This document shows positions 61,316 to 64,000 of a stretch of 64,000 bases of DNA, piece by piece (position 1 is the first letter of the stretch; each line of letters opens with the position of its first letter). This DNA is from Paenibacillus cellulositrophicus (GTDB taxonomy: Bacteria; Bacillota; Bacilli; Paenibacillales; Paenibacillaceae), in assembly GCF_009363095.1 (NCBI RefSeq), contig NZ_CP045296.1:310001-374000 (forward strand). Reading direction: 5' to 3'. The notes under the pieces were generated by a model. The model made no database searches. It saw nothing but the letters and a program-made list of their open reading frames with translations, and was not told the origin of the DNA. The position numbers and the translations under genes were made by a program.

Positions 61316-62815
61316 ATGGACAGCAACAATCACGAGAAAAGTAAATGGGCGCTGCCTTTCCGAAAAAAAGCCGGACCCCGGCTCCATAAGGACGATATCA
61401 CGGTCGTGGACACCGGCAACGCCAAGAAGGCCGTCGTCGCCACCGCATTGGGAAATGCCATGGAATGGTTCGACTTCGGAATCTACTCTTATTTGGCCGT
61501 CGTTATGGGCAAGGTGTTTTTCCCGGAGATGACGGGTTCCATCCAGCTGATTTATACCTTTGCCACGTTTTCCATCGCCTTTCTCGTCAGGCCGTTCGGC
61601 GGTTTGTTTTTTGGAAGGCTGGGGGACCGGCTAGGCCGGAAAAAAGTGCTCACCATCACGTTAGTCATGATGGCGGTGTCTACGCTGTGCATCGGTCTCA
61701 TCCCGAGCTACGCATCGATCGGCATTACCGCTTCGGTACTGCTGCTGCTGGCCCGCCTGGTCCAGGGCTTCTCCACCGGGGGAGAATATTCGGGCGCCAT
61801 GACCTTCATTGCCGAATCCACGCCCGACAAGCGCCGCGGATTTATGGCGAGCGGCCTGGAAGTGGGCACCCTGGTGGGGTACATTGCCGGATCCGGGTTG
61901 GTGACGCTGCTTAGCTACCTGCTCGGGCCCGACCGGATGCTGGCTTGGGGCTGGAGGATTCCTTTTTTTATCGCGGCTCCGATCGGCTTGGTCGGCCTGT
62001 ACCTGCGGAATCATCTCGAAGAAACTCCCGCCTTTGAGGCGATGGAGAAAGCAGCCCAGGATGAAGGGAGGCAGAAAGTGCCTTTCCGGGAACTGCTAAA
62101 GGTTCAGTGGAGAGTCGTCCTGCTCTGCATCGTCATGGTGTGTTCCTTCAATGTCGTGGACTATATGGTGTTGTCATACATGCCATCGCATCTTACCGCG
62201 GTGCTCGGTTACGGGGAGACGGAAGGGCTGCTGCTCATTCTTATTGTCATGTTTATCATGATCCCGATTGTGCTGTTCATGGGTTACTTCAGCGACCGGA
62301 TCGGGAACAAACGCATCATCCAAGGCGGTCTGCTGGGGCTGATCGTGCTCTCACTGCCGGCGTTTTGGTGGATCGGGAGCGGCAAGGGAGGGATGGTCTT
62401 TCTCGGTCTGCTGTGCCTCGCCGTGCTGCTGACCTGCTTTGAAGGCACCATGCCGTCCGTGCTTCCGGCTTTGTTTTTTACCAAGGTCCGATATGGAGCC
62501 CTGGCGATTACTTATAATATTTCAGCATCCCTGTTCGGCGGGACCACTCCGCTTGTCATGGCTTGGCTGATCAATCTGACCGGGGAGCCCTTGGTACCAG
62601 CGTATTATTTGATCGCAGTTTCAATTATCGGCTTCGTCATCGTGACCATGTGGTTTACCGAGACCTCGGGCCGGTCGCTTCGCGGTTCTGCGCCCGCGGT
62701 GGAGAAGCCGCACGAAGTTCATGAGGTGCTTCAAGAGCCGGAGGAAGCGCTGTGGTGGCATGAGGAGCAGTCGGCCATCCACGATCAGCTGTCCGATTCA
62801 GATCCGACACGTTAA
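61316..62815 (+). CDS. MHS-family MFS transporter, ProP-like
   Basis: About 499 residues and twelve membrane segments. Family hallmarks are AMEWFDFGIYSYLAVVMGKVF, the loop FGRLGDRLGRKKVL and RLVQGFSTGGEYSGAMTFIAE, as in the metabolite:H+ symporters ProP and relatives for proline, glycine betaine or ectoine. The C-terminal tail is about 45 residues with many acidic residues and histidines; no clear ProP-type coiled coil is seen, so osmosensing cannot be claimed. ATG 61316 follows GAGGAG by ten bases; an in-frame start at 61277 is less supported. A hairpin follows at 62856. Confidence 0.9.
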   Translation: MDSNNHEKSKWALPFRKKAGPRLHKDDITVVDTGNAKKAVVATALGNAMEWFDFGIYSYLAVVMGKVFFPEMTGSIQLIYTFATFSIAFLVRPFGGLFFGRLGDRLGRKKVLTITLVMMAVSTLCIGLIPSYASIGITASVLLLLARLVQGFSTGGEYSGAMTFIAESTPDKRRGFMASGLEVGTLVGYIAGSGLVTLLSYLLGPDRMLAWGWRIPFFIAAPIGLVGLYLRNHLEETPAFEAMEKAAQDEGRQKVPFRELLKVQWRVVLLCIVMVCSFNVVDYMVLSYMPSHLTAVLGYGETEGLLLILIVMFIMIPIVLFMGYFSDRIGNKRIIQGGLLGLIVLSLPAFWWIGSGKGGMVFLGLLCLAVLLTCFEGTMPSVLPALFFTKVRYGALAITYNISASLFGGTTPLVMAWLINLTGEPLVPAYYLIAVSIIGFVIVTMWFTETSGRSLRGSAPAVEKPHEVHEVLQEPEEALWWHEEQSAIHDQLSDSDPTR

Positions 62816-62855
62816 CGAAATAAGGATTGCGTGATGAAATATATAAATCTTAAAA

Positions 62856-62890
62856 AAGGCGCTGGAACAAGGGTTCCGGCGTCTTTTTTG
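62856..62890 (+). terminator. Rho-independent terminator of the ProP-like gene
   Basis: AAGGCGCTGGAAC, AAG, GGTTCCGGCGTCTT with TTTT after. Confidence 0.88.
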
Positions 62891-62960
62891 CTTCTTTTTC
62901 CAAATATTTTTGTGAAAGCCTTTTCAATTGTGTTTAAATGTGTTATCTTTGAGGTAATCT

Positions 62961-63004
62961 AATTGTGTCTAAATTGTGAAAGCAATTTGTCGAAATTGTG
63001 AATC
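62961..63004 (+). repeat. Phased 11-base direct repeats in front of a small membrane-protein gene
   Basis: AATTGTG occurs at 62961, 62972 and 62994, with a degenerate AATTTGT at 62984: four units on an 11-base period. A further AATTGTG is at 62926, and TTGTGAAAGC occurs at both 62910 and 62974. Helically phased repeats are typical of tandem response-regulator binding. Confidence 0.6.
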
Positions 63005-63060
63005 ATCGCTGATGCATAGCGTATGATATAGCATCCAATGTTTTTAAGGAGGAATTCATC

Positions 63061-63372
63061 ATGACCTTTTTACTGCTGATTGTGTTTACCGCTGCGTTGA
63101 TCGGTGTGTTGTTCTTCGGGAAGAAGCACGAGGTGTTGATTGCCAACGTCATGAATACATTGCTGCTCACGGGTCTTGCGATTGCGTCCGGAATGCATTT
63201 AAGCTCTGGCGGCTTATTCTACCTGATTCTGATTTTCTACTACGTGGTGCCGATGTATGCTGTCATTACGCTGTTTGGTGTCATGAAGAAGAACAGCAAG
63301 AAGAACAAGAAGGACGTATTTATCAGTTCCTTTGAGCCGTCCCTCCCCGATTTGCGTGGAGAACGCGCCTAA
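63061..63372 (+). CDS. Small membrane protein, unknown function
   Basis: 103 residues with three hydrophobic stretches (LLLIVFTAALIGVLFFG, VMNTLLLTGLAIASGMHL, LFYLILIFYYVVPMYAVITL) and a basic, Lys-rich cytoplasmic stretch (KKNSKKNKKD). No family is recognised. AAGGAGGAATTCATC before the ATG is a near-perfect ribosome site, suggesting high expression. Phased repeats lie about 60 bases upstream and may control it. A terminator follows directly. Confidence 0.75.
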   Translation: MTFLLLIVFTAALIGVLFFGKKHEVLIANVMNTLLLTGLAIASGMHLSSGGLFYLILIFYYVVPMYAVITLFGVMKKNSKKNKKDVFISSFEPSLPDLRGERA

Positions 63373-63387
63373 TATCCAATCATAATT

Positions 63388-63424
63388 AACCGCTGGGACA
63401 ACGAGGTTCCAGCGGTTGTTTTAT
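63388..63424 (+). terminator. Rho-independent terminator
   Basis: AACCGCTGG and CCAGCGGTT pair around a 12-base loop, then TGTTTTATTTTG. Confidence 0.88.
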
Positions 63425-63445
63425 TTTGTGCACTCTTGGCAGACT

Positions 63446-64000
63446 CTAGGTCCAGTGAAAAGGTCGCTCCAAATGTGCAGGAATTTTGGTAGCTGCGTTC
63501 CCTTTGGCTGCATTGATCTGGAACTGGGTTAGAAAAAGGCTTCCGCTCAAATCCGCGCCGCGGATGTCCGCGTCCCGGAAGTCGGCGCCGATCAGATCCG
63601 TGATCCGGAGGTCTGCGTCCCGAAGGTCGGCCGCGATCAAATATGCGCCTCTAAAGCTCTGGAATTTGAGATCGGCGCCTTTCAGCTTGGCACCGATCAG
63701 ATCCGCCCCGCGTCCCTTCAGGTTCTTACGAGAAGACGGTCCCTTGTAACGTCGGCGTGCCTCCTCCCGAACGAGTTCACTGGTCTTAAGGAGCAGGAGG
63801 TTTACTTCGGCCCGGTGAGCGGGAATATCCAGCTTCAATATTTCCTCTGGCGGAAGTTCGGTGAGACGCTGCGTTTCATTCAACTGCGTTCTGAGCTCCT
63901 CGTGGATCAGGTGGGCGTCGGCATGGCTTAGCGCTTCGCTTAAATAGGCCAGAAGCTCGTGCAGCTGACGCATGACGGGAAATACTTCGAACATTTGCTT
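63446..64000 (-). CDS. Pentapeptide-repeat protein (5' end may be beyond the window)
   Basis: 182 residues from the ATG at 63994, but the frame stays open to base 64000, so the start may lie outside. Residues about 95-155 are pentapeptide repeats of the A(D/N)LxX type: GADLIGAKLKGADLKFQSFR, DADLRITDLIGADFRDADIR. These form a right-handed quadrilateral beta-helix. The N-terminal half is helical and charged, without a known domain. Pentapeptide proteins include Qnr-type gyrase protectors, but nothing here identifies that role. The 3' end is convergent with the small membrane-protein gene. Confidence 0.85.
   Translation of the reverse strand, partial: KQMFEVFPVMRQLHELLAYLSEALSHADAHLIHEELRTQLNETQRLTELPPEEILKLDIPAHRAEVNLLLLKTSELVREEARRRYKGPSSRKNLKGRGADLIGAKLKGADLKFQSFRGAYLIAADLRDADLRITDLIGADFRDADIRGADLSGSLFLTQFQINAAKGNAATKIPAHLERPFHWT

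Noticed and set aside
1..64000. tRNA, rRNA, CRISPR arrays, insertion sequences, phage genes
   Set aside because: Looked for on both strands; no tRNA-like cloverleaf, rRNA segment, regular spacer array, transposase or integrase was recognised.

Overview
The window looks like an accessory stretch of a Paenibacillus-type chromosome (Firmicutes, moderately high GC). The basis is strong Shine-Dalgarno sites, several TTG and GTG starts, long AraC-type regulators with membrane-bound sensor halves, LplA/B/C-like sugar importers, copper-amine-oxidase 'stalk' domains and a FIMAH-like C-terminal domain. No rRNA, tRNA, CRISPR array, transposase or phage gene was seen. Both window edges cut a gene. Species cannot be named from sequence alone.

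Layout. 1-6.8 kb: end of a polysaccharide-type ABC permease, an AraC sensor-regulator, a zinc-less MDR oxidoreductase and a 1094-residue secreted beta-propeller/carbohydrate-binding protein, in one direction with small gaps. 7-9.7 kb: tandem paralogous secreted stalk-domain proteins. 9.8-13.2 kb: MFS exporter divergent from a LysR regulator, then an ArsR/AHSA1 pair. 13.3-16.3 kb: GH127 beta-L-arabinofuranosidase divergent from a cupin-AraC regulator. 16.6-24.4 kb: cytochrome P450, a complete DnaA outside any dnaA-dnaN context, quinone oxidoreductase, XRE regulator, MFS exporter and aminotransferase. 24.7-29.3 kb: MarR regulator, arylsulfotransferase-like protein and a full SsuABC-type importer, probably a sulfur-scavenging operon. 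29.5-32.3 kb: TetR regulator, SDR protein and N-acetylneuraminate-lyase-like aldolase, linked by shared palindromes. 32.5-34.6 kb: two YdcZ transporters flanking a Crp/Fnr regulator, then a Nudix hydrolase. 34.8-39.0 kb: Rrf2 regulator, DUF896 protein, two luciferase-like monooxygenases and an alpha/beta hydrolase. 39.3-44.8 kb: class II fructose-bisphosphatase, methyltransferase, DUF2243-CtaG pair, thioredoxin-like protein and MocR regulator. 44.9-47.8 kb: a PBP2a/PBP3-like transpeptidase divergent from an FHA-winged-helix regulator. 47.9-50.3 kb: P450 plus StyA-like flavin monooxygenase. 50.6-59.6 kb: an oligosaccharide uptake locus with two paralogous binding proteins, one permease pair, a GH88 unsaturated glucuronyl hydrolase and an AraC regulator. 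59.6-64 kb: small membrane proteins, arylamine N-acetyltransferase, ProP-like transporter and a pentapeptide-repeat protein.

The genes form many small self-regulated modules for plant or host glycan use, sulfur-ester scavenging, xenobiotic oxidation and efflux. The points most worth checking are the extra DnaA with a terminator-like leader, the FHA-winged-helix/PBP pair, the cytoplasmic arylsulfotransferase in an Ssu-type operon, and two small regulons predicted from shared operators (TetR and Rrf2).
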